DNA of 11,509 bases from Opitutia bacterium (GCA_025363025.1 JANYEO010000061.1:1-11509), one strand, 5' to 3'; counted from the first letter of the stretch, positions 1-7,884 are shown. Translations and numbers: made by a program. The notes: generated by a model from the sequence alone, not told the origin.

Positions 1-582
1 GTCAACGCAGGCGGCATTTTTATCGATGGCAAAGACATCCGCTCCATTACACTTTCAGATTTGCGGCAGCATATAGCCCTCGTTCCACAAGACCCCGTCT
101 TATTTAACGACACCGTGTACAACAACCTCTTAGTCGGCAAACTGGATGCCACAGAGGAGGAAGTACACGCAGCCGCTCGCCAAGCCTTTGCGGAAGAATT
201 CATCCTCGCCTTAGATCAAGGGTACGATACGCCCCTGGGGGAAAATGGCATACGCCTCTCCGGCGGGCAACGTCAACGCTTAGCCATTGCCCGCGCCTTC
301 CTCCGGCAAGCCCCCATTCTTATTATGGATGAAGCCACGTCAGCCCTCGATACCCATAGCGAAGCCTTCATCCAACAAGCCTTAGAGAAACTCATCCACG
401 GCCGCACCGTCATTTTAATTGCGCACCGCTTCAGCTCTATTCGCCATGCAGACGAAGTCCTCGTATTTGATAAAGGCAGCATTACCGAACGCGGCACGCA
501 TGATGCCTTAATGGCAAAACAAGGACTATACGCGAGCCTTTATACCCAACAAACCTCTCTTCCCAGAGAGACCAATGCATAA
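1..582 (+). CDS. ABC exporter, C-terminal ATP-binding part (MsbA-like), 5'-truncated
   Basis: The frame is already open at base 1, so this is the last 193 residues of a longer protein. The nucleotide-binding domain is clear: Q-loop VPQDPVLFND with Gln at about residue 30, ABC signature LSGGQRQR at 86-93, Walker B LIMDE at 107-111, D-loop SALD at 114-117 and switch His in AHR at 142. Walker A and the membrane domain would lie before the window. The sequence style (QDPVLFNDTV, GENGIRLSGGQRQR) is that of exporters with a fused six-helix membrane domain, such as the lipid A flippase MsbA. Such proteins dimerise in the inner membrane and use ATP to flip a lipid or drug substrate. The two glycosyltransferases that follow favour lipid A or an LPS precursor as substrate. 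That substrate is an inference from context; a multidrug exporter would look the same over this part. Confidence 0.9.
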   Translation, partial: VNAGGIFIDGKDIRSITLSDLRQHIALVPQDPVLFNDTVYNNLLVGKLDATEEEVHAAARQAFAEEFILALDQGYDTPLGENGIRLSGGQRQRLAIARAFLRQAPILIMDEATSALDTHSEAFIQQALEKLIHGRTVILIAHRFSSIRHADEVLVFDKGSITERGTHDALMAKQGLYASLYTQQTSLPRETNA

Positions 583-732
583 TACCTTTCTTTTTAGTTC
601 TTGGACGGTTGTCGTTCCTCTAGTACCGTATGTACACTCGTCGCGCCGTCCTACAAGTTCCTCAAAATCAAGGCATTCTGGCAGTGGCCTCTAAATAATT
701 TCGAAAGCTTAAGAAGCTATTATGCAGCGATC
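583..732. other. Intergenic region with nested inverted repeat between convergent genes
   Basis: These 150 bases separate the ends of the ABC exporter (+) and the GT9 gene (-). They hold an outer inverted repeat GGACGG (603-608) / CCGTCC (646-651) enclosing an inner one, GTAC (623-626) / GTAC (632-635). A further short hairpin, AGCTT (706-710) / AAGCT (714-718), lies nearer the GT9 stop. None is followed by a proper T-run, so I do not call an intrinsic terminator. No coding signal is visible. Confidence 0.4.
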
Positions 733-1776
733 TCATTCCACTAGTACTTCTCGCACTTTTTCCGCTAAGGCTTCTGCACTCACGCCGAATAATCCTTGAG
801 GCGTTTTCTCTCCTATAAGCGAGCGATACTGAGGCCCCTGCGGCATCCACTGGATGAGGCCTTTATACGGGTAAAACCAAGAAACCGCCGGCACCCCCAT
901 AATCAAGGCAATATGCAAACTGCCTGAGTCCCCGCCTAGATGTAGAGCCGAACGCTTAATGAGGGCAGTTAGCTCTAATACGCTTAAATTACCATTAAAC
1001 ACTTTTTCCGGAGGTGTTTTAAGCAGTGCCAAAAAAGCCTTCAGTTTTACTTGTTCGCGCTCAGTCGGGGAACAACTCACAACCCACGGCCGCTCAGGGT
1101 ACCGCTGCCGCAAGCGCTCTACAAGGTCTGCCAAAATAACAGGCGGTACTTCGCGGCCATCCTCTGTCGTAAAAGGGCTCAGATGAAAAAACCCCTGAGT
1201 AAGCGAGGCCTCCGCTAACAATTGATCGACTTTAGCTTGAATGTCCGTAGGAACAGTTATCCCAAAAGCCGGCGCCTCTCCCGGAAACCCCGCTTGTTTT
1301 AAACACTTCCAGCGCTGCACGTAAACAGGATCCTGATCAAACGGCTCTCGTACCAGGTGCGTGTTCGCCCAAGTCCAAAACCCCGTTTCTTTTCCACGGT
1401 TAGGCACTCGGCTTAGGCGTAAAGGAGCGCGCGTCACCCAAGCAAGTCGTACTGACCGGTCGGAGCTATTCAGGTTAATCACCGCATCGTATTCGCTCCT
1501 CCACAATCGCCACATCCAGGCTAAATCCTTATACCAGGGCAACCGTTTAGGAAACCGCGGGTAACCTAAAACAGTATCCACCCAAGGAGTTAACTCCAAA
1601 ATAGCCTTTATATGATCCGCAACCATAACATCTAAACGCACATGCGGCAGCGCCTGCCGTATACAATACAAAGCAGGTATCAAATGAATCGTATCCCCCA
1701 AATAACCCAAATCGCAGACAAGTATACGAGAAGCCGTCTTTACCTCATCAAAAAAAGTCGCTACATCTTTAGACAT
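733..1776 (-). CDS. Glycosyltransferase family 9, heptosyltransferase-like
   Basis: A 347-residue protein of the ADP-heptose:LPS heptosyltransferase (GT9, GT-B fold) family. These enzymes add heptose from an ADP-sugar to the LPS inner core at the cytoplasmic face of the inner membrane. Support: N-terminal Rossmann start ILVCDLGYLGDTIHLIPAL at about residues 18-36, matching the family's xxGDxxxxxP pattern, and the C-terminal donor-site block GDSGSLHIALIMGVPAVSWF at 282-301, the family's D(S/T)GxxHxAxxxGxPxVxxF signature. Length is typical. The start is ATG at 1776; no strong Shine-Dalgarno precedes it. It diverges from the GT2 gene with only 28 bases between start codons, so the two probably share a regulatory region. 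The family is firm. The acceptor (heptosyltransferase I, II or a non-heptose relative) cannot be told from sequence alone, so no gene symbol is given. Confidence 0.87.
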   Translation of the reverse strand: MSKDVATFFDEVKTASRILVCDLGYLGDTIHLIPALYCIRQALPHVRLDVMVADHIKAILELTPWVDTVLGYPRFPKRLPWYKDLAWMWRLWRSEYDAVINLNSSDRSVRLAWVTRAPLRLSRVPNRGKETGFWTWANTHLVREPFDQDPVYVQRWKCLKQAGFPGEAPAFGITVPTDIQAKVDQLLAEASLTQGFFHLSPFTTEDGREVPPVILADLVERLRQRYPERPWVVSCSPTEREQVKLKAFLALLKTPPEKVFNGNLSVLELTALIKRSALHLGGDSGSLHIALIMGVPAVSWFYPYKGLIQWMPQGPQYRSLIGEKTPQGLFGVSAEALAEKVREVLVE

Positions 1777-1804
1777 TACCAGTCATATAGGAAGAATATA
1801 CCGA

Positions 1805-2593
1805 ATGCAACAACACCAAAAACTCCCACTTAGCATTATCATTATCGCACGCAATGCAGCAAAAGACCTCCCCCGTTGCTTAGAAACCCTCGCGCCCCAC
1901 GCAACTGAAATTATAGCCGTTATCAATGATTGCTCAGATGACACACGCATCATCCTCGAAAGCTTTAATGCTCGCATTATCGAACACCCCTGGGAAGGGA
2001 TGACCGCTCAAAAAAATACCGCCCTAGCCCTGGCCACGCAACCTTGGGTTTTCAATATCGATGCAGACGAAGCCCCCTCAGCTCCATTATTAAATGATAT
2101 TATCAATATCGTTAAAACCGATGACCCCCAATTAGCCGGTGTCTCAATCCCTCGTTTATCTTTTTATATGGGCCGTTGGATACGCCATGGGGACTGGTAT
2201 CCAGACCGCGTCCTCCGCCTCTTTCGCCGGGAAAAAGGTCAATTTACCGGGGGGAAAGATCATGAAAAAGTAACCGTCACCGGCCTTACTCAAACAATCA
2301 AAAGCCACCTGTACCATTATAGCTTCCCAAGCCTCAATGCCCAAATTTTAAAAATGCCTTTTTTTGGTGATGTTTTTTTAGAACGTTTACTCACCAAAAA
2401 TAAACATTTCAGCACTTTGACAGCCATTTTTCGCGCTTTTTGGCGGTTTTTTCGCGCATATATTTTAAAATTAGGTTTCTTAGACGGCTTTCCCGGCTTC
2501 TATATCGCCTATGCCCAATCTTTTTTTACCCTTTATCGCTATGCCAAACTTTTTGAATACGAACAAAAACAAAAGACTGAAAAAACGAACTAG
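1805..2593 (+). CDS. Glycosyltransferase family 2, WaaE/KdtX-like LPS core transferase
   Basis: A 262-residue GT-A enzyme. The N-terminus has the family opening LPLSIIIIARNAAKDLPRCLETL (7-29) and NDCSDDT (41-47, nucleotide-sugar site). The metal-binding acidic motif is FNIDADEAPS with DADE at 86-89. The C-terminal part, with WYPDRVLRLFRR, HEKVTVTG, HYSFPSL and YILKLGFLDGFPGFYIAYAQSF, resembles the WaaE/KdtX group that adds a beta-1,4-linked hexose to the LPS inner core. Length agrees with that group. The start is ATG at 1805, with AGGAAG at 1789-1794, 10 bases upstream, one of the better ribosome sites in the window. It converges on the small secreted-protein gene with 9 bases between stop codons. 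Its last third is T-rich, with two runs of seven T. The donor sugar and exact acceptor are inferred from family resemblance only. Confidence 0.85.
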   Translation: MQQHQKLPLSIIIIARNAAKDLPRCLETLAPHATEIIAVINDCSDDTRIILESFNARIIEHPWEGMTAQKNTALALATQPWVFNIDADEAPSAPLLNDIINIVKTDDPQLAGVSIPRLSFYMGRWIRHGDWYPDRVLRLFRREKGQFTGGKDHEKVTVTGLTQTIKSHLYHYSFPSLNAQILKMPFFGDVFLERLLTKNKHFSTLTAIFRAFWRFFRAYILKLGFLDGFPGFYIAYAQSFFTLYRYAKLFEYEQKQKTEKTN

Positions 2594-2602
2594 GCAATTC
2601 CC

Positions 2603-2875
2603 CTACCAAGGCTCGCCAGGTATTCCGCAAAATTCTGCGAATATTAAATGAACAGGAGCAGCTGGCACCTGAAAAACCTCCATATTAAATGCTTGTGCCT
2701 GTAAGGCTTGTGCTATTCCTCCCTGCACAATATTCTCAAAAAAAAATTCAATCATTGGACTATTAGGCGGATTCGCTTCATCAAGATCTTCATCATCTAC
2801 TTGCGCATACACCACAATAGCCAAAAGCCCAAAAAACACATACCCAAATAGTATTCTAAAAGAATTAAATAACAT
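2603..2875 (-). CDS. Small predicted secreted acidic protein, unknown function
   Basis: I do not recognise this protein. From ATG at 2875 it has 90 residues; a GTG codon directly before would add one. The N-terminus looks like a signal peptide: MLFNSFR, then the hydrophobic run ILFGYVFFGLLAIVV, then YAQ, with likely cleavage after the A of VYA. The mature part starts with an acidic stretch, VDDEDLDEANPP, followed by hydrophobic and amphipathic segments (IEFFFENIV, AQALQAQAF, VHLIFAEF), and ends PGEPW. It lies between the GT2 gene (+) and the ftsH terminator (-), and only about 30 bases separate the terminator T-run from its start. No clear promoter or Shine-Dalgarno is visible. The signal peptide and the tight fit in the gap argue for a real gene; the short length and poor start signals argue against. 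It could be a chance reading frame. Confidence 0.5.
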   Translation of the reverse strand: MLFNSFRILFGYVFFGLLAIVVYAQVDDEDLDEANPPNSPMIEFFFENIVQGGIAQALQAQAFNMEVFQVPAAPVHLIFAEFCGIPGEPW

Positions 2876-2903
2876 CACTTAATGATAGAAAGATTGATTA
2901 AAT

Positions 2904-2940
2904 TAAAAAAGCCAAAGGCCACCTCATGATCGAGGTGACC
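2904..2940 (-). terminator. Intrinsic terminator after ftsH
   Basis: Read on the minus strand, a 9-bp stem (2940-2932 with 2925-2917, one G-U pair) closes a 6-base loop. It is followed within a few bases by a run of six T (2910-2905). It lies about 50 bases past the ftsH stop codon and would end the serS-tilS-ftsH transcript. A weaker AT-rich hairpin (2952-2957 with 2964-2969) sits between the stop codon and this terminator. Confidence 0.8.
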
Positions 2941-2992
2941 CCTAAAGAAATAGATAAAAAACCTTATCTGGCAATATATTTAATCACCTGCC

Positions 2993-5053
2993 TTAATCAC
3001 TAGCCTTCGCTCGCTTCCTCGTTGCAGCCCGCGGTTTATCATCAGGCTTATGCGCATCTCCCTCAGGTGCAGTAGCAACATCTGTCTTAGTCAAAGGCAC
3101 AGCCGGCTTCACTTCATGCTTCAAAATAGGCGAGCGGATTTCCCCAAACTCCAAAGCCTCTTGCACATGCTTACCTTCAATGGTTTCAAATTCTAGCAAA
3201 GCCTGTGCAATTACTTCTAGTGCGCTCCGCTTATCTTTAATAATCCCCTGAGCGCGCTTGTACTGCTTGTCGATAATGAGGTGTATTTCCGCATCAATCT
3301 GCTTGGCCGTATTCTCACTGTAATTTTGATTACGGCTAATTTCTTTTCCTAAGAAAATATGCTCTTGGTTCTCACCTAAAGCCACGGGCCCGAGGGAGCT
3401 CATGCCCCAATCGCACACCATGTGGCGCGCAAGCTTCGTTGCCATCCGGATATCGCCAGAGGCCCCACTGGTAATATCACCAATCACCACTTCTTCCGCA
3501 ATACGCCCACCCATTGCACAGCAAATTTGGTTTTCAAGACGCCTAAGGCCATGGTTTAATATATCCTTTTTCGGGATGAACATCGTACTCCCGAGGCTCT
3601 GCCCACGTGGGATAATCGTTACTTTATGCACCGGCAAATGCCCATCATCCAGGACGACTTGGATGAGCGCATGCCCTGCTTCATGATAGGCCGTAATCTT
3701 CTTATCTTCATCATCCATCAAGCGCCGCCGCTCACGGCCAAAAGCTATTTTATCTCGGGCCTCCTCAATATCCGACATTTCGATCACATTTTTATTATGA
3801 CGCGCGGCAATTAACGCCCCTTCATTCAAAAGGTTAGCCAAGTCCGCTCCAGAAAAGCCCGGTGTATTACGCGCCGCAATCGAAAGGTCTACCCCCTCAG
3901 CCAACTTAATTTTAGCCGCATGCACACGGAGGATCTCTTCTCTGCCATGCAAATCGGGGAGATCAATCGTAATCTGGCGGTCAAAACGACCCGGACGCAG
4001 GAGTGCACTATCGAGCACATCTGGACGGTTAGTAGCTGCAATAATAATAACCCCTTCATGCCCATCAAACCCATCCATCTCAACGAGTAAAGAATTCAGC
4101 GTTTGCTCCCGCTCATCATTGCCCCCGCCTAAACCAGCCCCCCGCTGGCGGCCCACCGCATCAATTTCATCAATAAAAATAATACAAGGCGCATTCTTAC
4201 GCCCCTGCTCAAACATATCGCGCACCCGTGCCGCCCCTACACCAACAAACATTTCAACAAAGTCAGACCCGCTAATGCTGAAAAAGGGCACCTCCGCCTC
4301 CCCGGCTACCGCCCGAGCCAGCAATGTCTTCCCCGTACCGGGGGACCCCATCATAAGCACGCCCTTAGGTACGCGCCCCCCAATACGTTGGAATTTTTTA
4401 GGATCCCGCAAAAATTCAACAATCTCCTGAACCTCTTCTTTTGCTTCATCACAGCCCGCAACATCACTAAAAGTCACCTTCTCTTGCGCCCGGGTTAGTA
4501 ATTTTGCCCGACTTTTCCCAAAACTCATCGCTCCACGCCCCGCATTACGGATTTGCCGAATAAAGAGCAGATAAAGCACCGCCATAATAATCAAAAACGG
4601 CACCACACTAATGAGAATCTCAGTCAAGACGGTACTGGCCCGCTTTTCTTGAAAAATACCCGAATTTTGCAAGGCTTGAAAGTCTCGCTCAGTCAAGCTG
4701 CCTTCCCCACGGAAAGGAATGCCGCCATTAGTTGCCTGGCGAGGGTTTAGCGGCTGCAACTCTTTCAGCAACGCATCAGAGCCTTTAAGCTCTCCGGTAA
4801 TCACATACCAACGGGGGCCTCCACTCGGGTCATTCTGCATGGAGCCCTGTAACACTTGCCCAAGTTCCGTATAATGAACGATTTTCGCAATATTTAAGCG
4901 AGCCGGCCCCCCAACCTCTCCCGGGAAGAGCGACCACAAACTAATAATAGCAAAAAAAATCGCGAGCCATATCAAGAGCACTTTTGGCTGGAAACGATTA
5001 GGTTGTGGAGCGCGCAAAGGCTTGCTTCTACGTGGGTTACGTGGCTTTGTCAT
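2993..5053 (-). CDS. ftsH: ATP-dependent zinc metalloprotease FtsH
   Basis: Membrane-bound AAA+ protease that works as a hexamer, pulling misfolded membrane proteins and short-lived regulators into a zinc proteolytic chamber on the cytoplasmic side. From ATG at 5053 it has 686 residues. In order: a basic N-terminus (1-24), membrane helix about 25-43, periplasmic domain about 45-145, second helix about 145-165, Walker A GSPGTGKT (236-243), Walker B IIFIDE (292-297 region), second region of homology with ATNRPD...LLRPGRFDRQ (340-360), and zinc site HEAGH (457-461). The C-terminal tail from about 645 is Pro/Ala/Lys-rich, low in complexity and ends strongly basic. It is last in a serS-tilS-ftsH run, 26 bases after tilS. 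Walker A has Ser where Pro is common (GPPGTGKT); catalytic residues are intact. Start choice is uncertain: a TTG at 5110 inside tilS, 4 bases after GGAG, would add 19 residues. I prefer ATG 5053 because the residues after it form the usual short basic lead into the first helix. Confidence 0.97.
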   Translation of the reverse strand: MTKPRNPRRSKPLRAPQPNRFQPKVLLIWLAIFFAIISLWSLFPGEVGGPARLNIAKIVHYTELGQVLQGSMQNDPSGGPRWYVITGELKGSDALLKELQPLNPRQATNGGIPFRGEGSLTERDFQALQNSGIFQEKRASTVLTEILISVVPFLIIMAVLYLLFIRQIRNAGRGAMSFGKSRAKLLTRAQEKVTFSDVAGCDEAKEEVQEIVEFLRDPKKFQRIGGRVPKGVLMMGSPGTGKTLLARAVAGEAEVPFFSISGSDFVEMFVGVGAARVRDMFEQGRKNAPCIIFIDEIDAVGRQRGAGLGGGNDEREQTLNSLLVEMDGFDGHEGVIIIAATNRPDVLDSALLRPGRFDRQITIDLPDLHGREEILRVHAAKIKLAEGVDLSIAARNTPGFSGADLANLLNEGALIAARHNKNVIEMSDIEEARDKIAFGRERRRLMDDEDKKITAYHEAGHALIQVVLDDGHLPVHKVTIIPRGQSLGSTMFIPKKDILNHGLRRLENQICCAMGGRIAEEVVIGDITSGASGDIRMATKLARHMVCDWGMSSLGPVALGENQEHIFLGKEISRNQNYSENTAKQIDAEIHLIIDKQYKRAQGIIKDKRSALEVIAQALLEFETIEGKHVQEALEFGEIRSPILKHEVKPAVPLTKTDVATAPEGDAHKPDDKPRAATRKRAKASD

Positions 5054-5070
5054 GAGAATAAGAAATACAT
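5050..5070 (-). other. Six-codon mini-ORF overlapping the ftsH start
   Basis: On the minus strand an ATG at 5070 begins a frame reading M-Y-F-L-F-S and stopping at TGA 5052-5050. That stop overlaps the ftsH ATG (5053-5051) as ATGA. The only purine-rich ribosome site in the tilS-ftsH gap, AGAGG at 5080-5076, is 5 bases before this mini-ORF start but 22 bases before ftsH. The geometry suits translational coupling, with ribosomes ending the mini-ORF restarting on ftsH. No experimental support is available, and a short ATG frame can arise by chance. Confidence 0.35.
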
Positions 5071-5079
5071 TTTCGCCTC

Positions 5080-6504
5080 TTAAGATTGGTAAGTCAACCT
5101 CAGAGCACAATTAACTCCGCGGTTTAATCGCACACATTCACTTGGCACAAGCCCAGGAGCCCACAAAACAGTTCCATCTAAGTGACACACAACTGGCAAC
5201 TTCGCCCGCAAACTCTCCGATACTTTACGATCTACAAATTGATCCTGCAATTTCTTTCGCCCGGGTGCCCCTAAAGGTTGATTGTTATCCCCAGGCCTCC
5301 AAGAACGCACTTGCAAAACTACTACTCCCGCCTTCATTTCCTTAGGGCAAGGCAGGCAAATATTCTTTTTAAAATCAGGCGGCAGAGCCAAAAAAACTCC
5401 TAGCTCTTTCGCCTCCATCTGCTCGCATTTTAACACCGCCCCCCCAGGAAGCGCTATTACCCCACCCTCCACTAGTGGCAAAGTACCCCATGGGGGAAGG
5501 CTCGCGTCTAATATTACATAATCTAAAACAGCTTCCTTAAAAATTAAAAAACCCTCGCCCAGACTTTGAGACAACGCCTGCCCCTCATACAATGCCGTTA
5601 CAACTCCATCTACTGCCGCAGCAGATAGCTTCCCCCCTATGCTTTTTTTGTCTAAAGCCAGCAAACACCGGTGAAAAGCCCGACGATGCAACGCTTTCGG
5701 ATATCCTTTGAGACACCTCCAATTCACAGGCATCACCCACAGCGCCTCTCCCCACAAACGGTCTAGCCAAACATCTAAGGCCTCATCCTCTTCTTCAAGG
5801 AGTGCACGGCTACGAGCTAAGCTCACAGCTACAGGCTGAGGGGAGGCTTTTCCCCAAACAGGCAATACATCCTGACGTATCCGGTTACGGTAATAAGCTC
5901 CTTCAAAATTCGTATGATCCGTACAAAAAGCTATTCCCGCACCCTGCAATGCTCCTTCAATCATCTGGCGAGACAACCCTAGTAACGGCCTTATATAGCA
6001 CACATCATCCCCATGTGATTGTACGGCCCGCGGAGCTGCAAGCCCTTTCAGCCCACTTCCACGGGAAAGCCGCATCATCATGGTCTCCGCTACATCATTT
6101 AAGTGATGTCCAAATGCGATACATCCCCCTCCTTGCTGCTTCATTATTTTTTGGAAAAACAAATGCCGCTCTTCCCTCAAAACGCCTTCACTCGTCGCAT
6201 CGCCCTTGCCCCTGCCTACAAAAATAGGCACGCCTAGCTGCTCAGCCAAATTTCCTACAAACACTTGATCGGCCTCGGATGCCTCCCCACGCAAAGCATG
6301 GTTAAAATGAAGTATACAGAAATGCGCCTTAAGCTCTGGATAATGCGCACACAAAAGAAGCAATAAAAGGACCGAATCCGCCCCCCCAGAACACGCAAAC
6401 CCCACTGCCTTCCCTACAGCAGCCGTACTTTCTAAAACACCCAGGGCCTTCTGCTCCAACACAAGGCCGCTGCGTAAAAGCTTTTCTAAAACAGATGTTT
6501 TCAA
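5080..6504 (-). CDS. tilS: tRNA(Ile)-lysidine synthetase
   Basis: This enzyme uses ATP and lysine to convert C34 of the CAU-anticodon tRNA-Ile to lysidine, so that it reads AUA and is charged with Ile instead of Met. The 474-residue protein has the PP-loop ATP site CSGGADSV (SGGADS at 39-44), then HFNHALRGEASEADQ and HHLNDVAETMMMRLSRGSGLKGL, all typical. The C-terminal tRNA-binding domain is present, with RPGDNNQPLGAPGRKKLQDQFVDRKV (from 403) and WAPG near the end. So this is the long two-domain form. The start is TTG at 6504 with AGGCG about 9 bases upstream; no better in-frame start precedes the PP-loop. It is 12 bases after serS and 26 before the ftsH ATG, almost certainly in one operon. 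HHLND has Asn where many homologues have Asp. Confidence 0.95.
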   Translation of the reverse strand: MKTSVLEKLLRSGLVLEQKALGVLESTAAVGKAVGFACSGGADSVLLLLLLCAHYPELKAHFCILHFNHALRGEASEADQVFVGNLAEQLGVPIFVGRGKGDATSEGVLREERHLFFQKIMKQQGGGCIAFGHHLNDVAETMMMRLSRGSGLKGLAAPRAVQSHGDDVCYIRPLLGLSRQMIEGALQGAGIAFCTDHTNFEGAYYRNRIRQDVLPVWGKASPQPVAVSLARSRALLEEEDEALDVWLDRLWGEALWVMPVNWRCLKGYPKALHRRAFHRCLLALDKKSIGGKLSAAAVDGVVTALYEGQALSQSLGEGFLIFKEAVLDYVILDASLPPWGTLPLVEGGVIALPGGAVLKCEQMEAKELGVFLALPPDFKKNICLPCPKEMKAGVVVLQVRSWRPGDNNQPLGAPGRKKLQDQFVDRKVSESLRAKLPVVCHLDGTVLWAPGLVPSECVRLNRGVNCALRLTYQS

Positions 6505-6516
6505 AAATTAAAACGC

Positions 6517-7782
6517 CTACTCCAAATAGGCTCCCCCAAAGAACGGCTGAAGAATAGTGGGGATCTTTACCCGGCCATCTGCCTCTACGTTATTTTCCAA
6601 AATAGCCGCCAAAACCCGCGGTATAGCCAATGCAGATCCATTAAGCGTATGAACGGGCTGCACCTTGCCCCCTGCTTGCGGACGAAAGCGAATCCCGGCT
6701 CGCCGTGCTTGGAAGTCTGTAAAATTACTACAGCTAGAAACCTCTAACCATCGTTTCTGCCCTCCTGCCCACACCTCAAGGTCATATTGCTTACTATGGG
6801 CAAATCCAATATCCTTGGTACACATAAGAAGCACCCGGTAAGGCAGCTCCAGCTTTTGCAAAATGCGTTCTGCATCTTCCCTCAGGCTCTCAAGCTCGGC
6901 AAAGCTATGATCTGGGTGCGTCCATTTAACCAGCTCTACTTTATCAAATTGATGTAAACGATTCAGGCCCCTCACATGGGCACCCCAGCTACCTGCTTCC
7001 CGGCGAAAACAAGGGGTGTAGCCACAACGCTTCAGCGGCAAATCCTTCTCCTCAAATATTTCATCGCGGAAGAAGTTTGTCACCGGTACCTCTGCCGTGG
7101 GGATCAAGTACAGCTCATCGCCATTTGCAAAATACATTTGTCCTTCTTTATCTGGCAATTGCCCCGTAGCCGTCCCACTGGCCGCATTGACTAAATGGGG
7201 GGAAAGCATCTCCGTATAGCCATTGCTTGCTGCCTCATCTAAAAAGAGATTCAAAAGCCCCCGCACAAGCCGCGCCATAGGCCCAATATAAAACGGAAAG
7301 CCCGCCCCTGTCACTTTAACACCCCGTGCAAAATCTATCCATTTTTCAAAATTAGGGATGTCAAAATGAGGCCGTGCATGAGGGGAAATAACGTCCATAT
7401 TGCCCCAAGTTTTAAATACTTGGTTCTCGGTTTCATCTTTTCCAAGCGGTACCGATGCATGCGGCACATTCGGGATCGTTAACAGCAACGCCTCCCAGCG
7501 AGCCTCTACGGCTTTTGTCTCCGCTTCCAACGCTTTTACCCGGGTAGCTAAAGCCTGCATCGCTTCGAGCTTTGCTTGAAACTCTGGCGTTCCTTTATCA
7601 AGCGCGACCATGGCTTGGCTGGCCACTTTTTGCTCCGCTCGCAACGTCTCAGACTCTAAAACTTTTTGACGACGCTCAACATCCAAAGCCAATATGGCAT
7701 CCAAGTCACAATTAAATTTCTTCAGGGCTATGCCTTGACGCACCCGCTCAGGGTTGTCGCGGAGAATTTGGATGTCTATCAT
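6517..7782 (-). CDS. serS: Seryl-tRNA synthetase
   Basis: Class II synthetase that activates serine with ATP and charges tRNA-Ser (and tRNA-Sec where present). From ATG at 7782 the protein is 421 residues, the usual length. The N-terminal long coiled-coil arm that grips the tRNA is seen as charged heptad-like sequence at about 28-100. The catalytic core has the serine-site segment LIPTAEVP (226-233), motif 2 GYTPCFRREAGSWG (254-267) followed by VRGLNRLHQFDKVELV, and motif 3 LNGSALAIPRVLAAILEN (380-397). An upstream TTG at 7803 would add seven hydrophobic residues, so I reject it: MIDIQILRDNPERV is the normal start of the family. No clear Shine-Dalgarno is present. It is the first gene of the run, so the operon promoter should lie in 7783-8075. 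Confidence 0.97.
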   Translation of the reverse strand: MIDIQILRDNPERVRQGIALKKFNCDLDAILALDVERRQKVLESETLRAEQKVASQAMVALDKGTPEFQAKLEAMQALATRVKALEAETKAVEARWEALLLTIPNVPHASVPLGKDETENQVFKTWGNMDVISPHARPHFDIPNFEKWIDFARGVKVTGAGFPFYIGPMARLVRGLLNLFLDEAASNGYTEMLSPHLVNAASGTATGQLPDKEGQMYFANGDELYLIPTAEVPVTNFFRDEIFEEKDLPLKRCGYTPCFRREAGSWGAHVRGLNRLHQFDKVELVKWTHPDHSFAELESLREDAERILQKLELPYRVLLMCTKDIGFAHSKQYDLEVWAGGQKRWLEVSSCSNFTDFQARRAGIRFRPQAGGKVQPVHTLNGSALAIPRVLAAILENNVEADGRVKIPTILQPFFGGAYLE

Positions 7783-7818
7783 AATAAAAAGTACTACAAG
7801 CAAAAAGCGCGATTTGGC

Positions 7819-7849
7819 AAAAAAACTCGAGCCTTTTCGATTAAAAAAA
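7819..7849 (-). promoter_or_regulatory. Weak terminator-like hairpin in the serS leader
   Basis: Read on the minus strand there is a T7 run (7849-7843), then TCGA (7840-7837), a six-base loop and TCGA (7830-7827), one G, and a second T7 run (7825-7819). That is a 4-bp stem plus T-tract, 37 bases before the serS ATG. It has the layout of an attenuator or leftover terminator, but the stem is too short to be convincing. Confidence 0.2.
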
Positions 7850-7884
7850 CACTACCTTTGATTTCATTAGGGTATTACGGCCGC

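Noticed and set aside
668..850. Other open frames overlapping gt9, ftsH, tilS, serS and typA on the opposite strand or in other frames
   Set aside because: All lie inside well-supported genes, have no ribosome sites, and give arginine/serine/proline-rich or otherwise unlikely peptides.
2350..2380. Two T7 runs in the GT2 gene as phase-variation tracts
   Set aside because: Seven-base T runs are short for slipped-strand switching, and they fall in a generally T-rich stretch coding for Phe. The frame is intact.
6078..6120. HHLND instead of HHxDD in TilS as a sign of lost activity
   Set aside because: The codon is clearly AAT, but the PP-loop, the rest of the motif and the C-terminal domain are intact. 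This position varies between lineages, so it is treated as normal variation.
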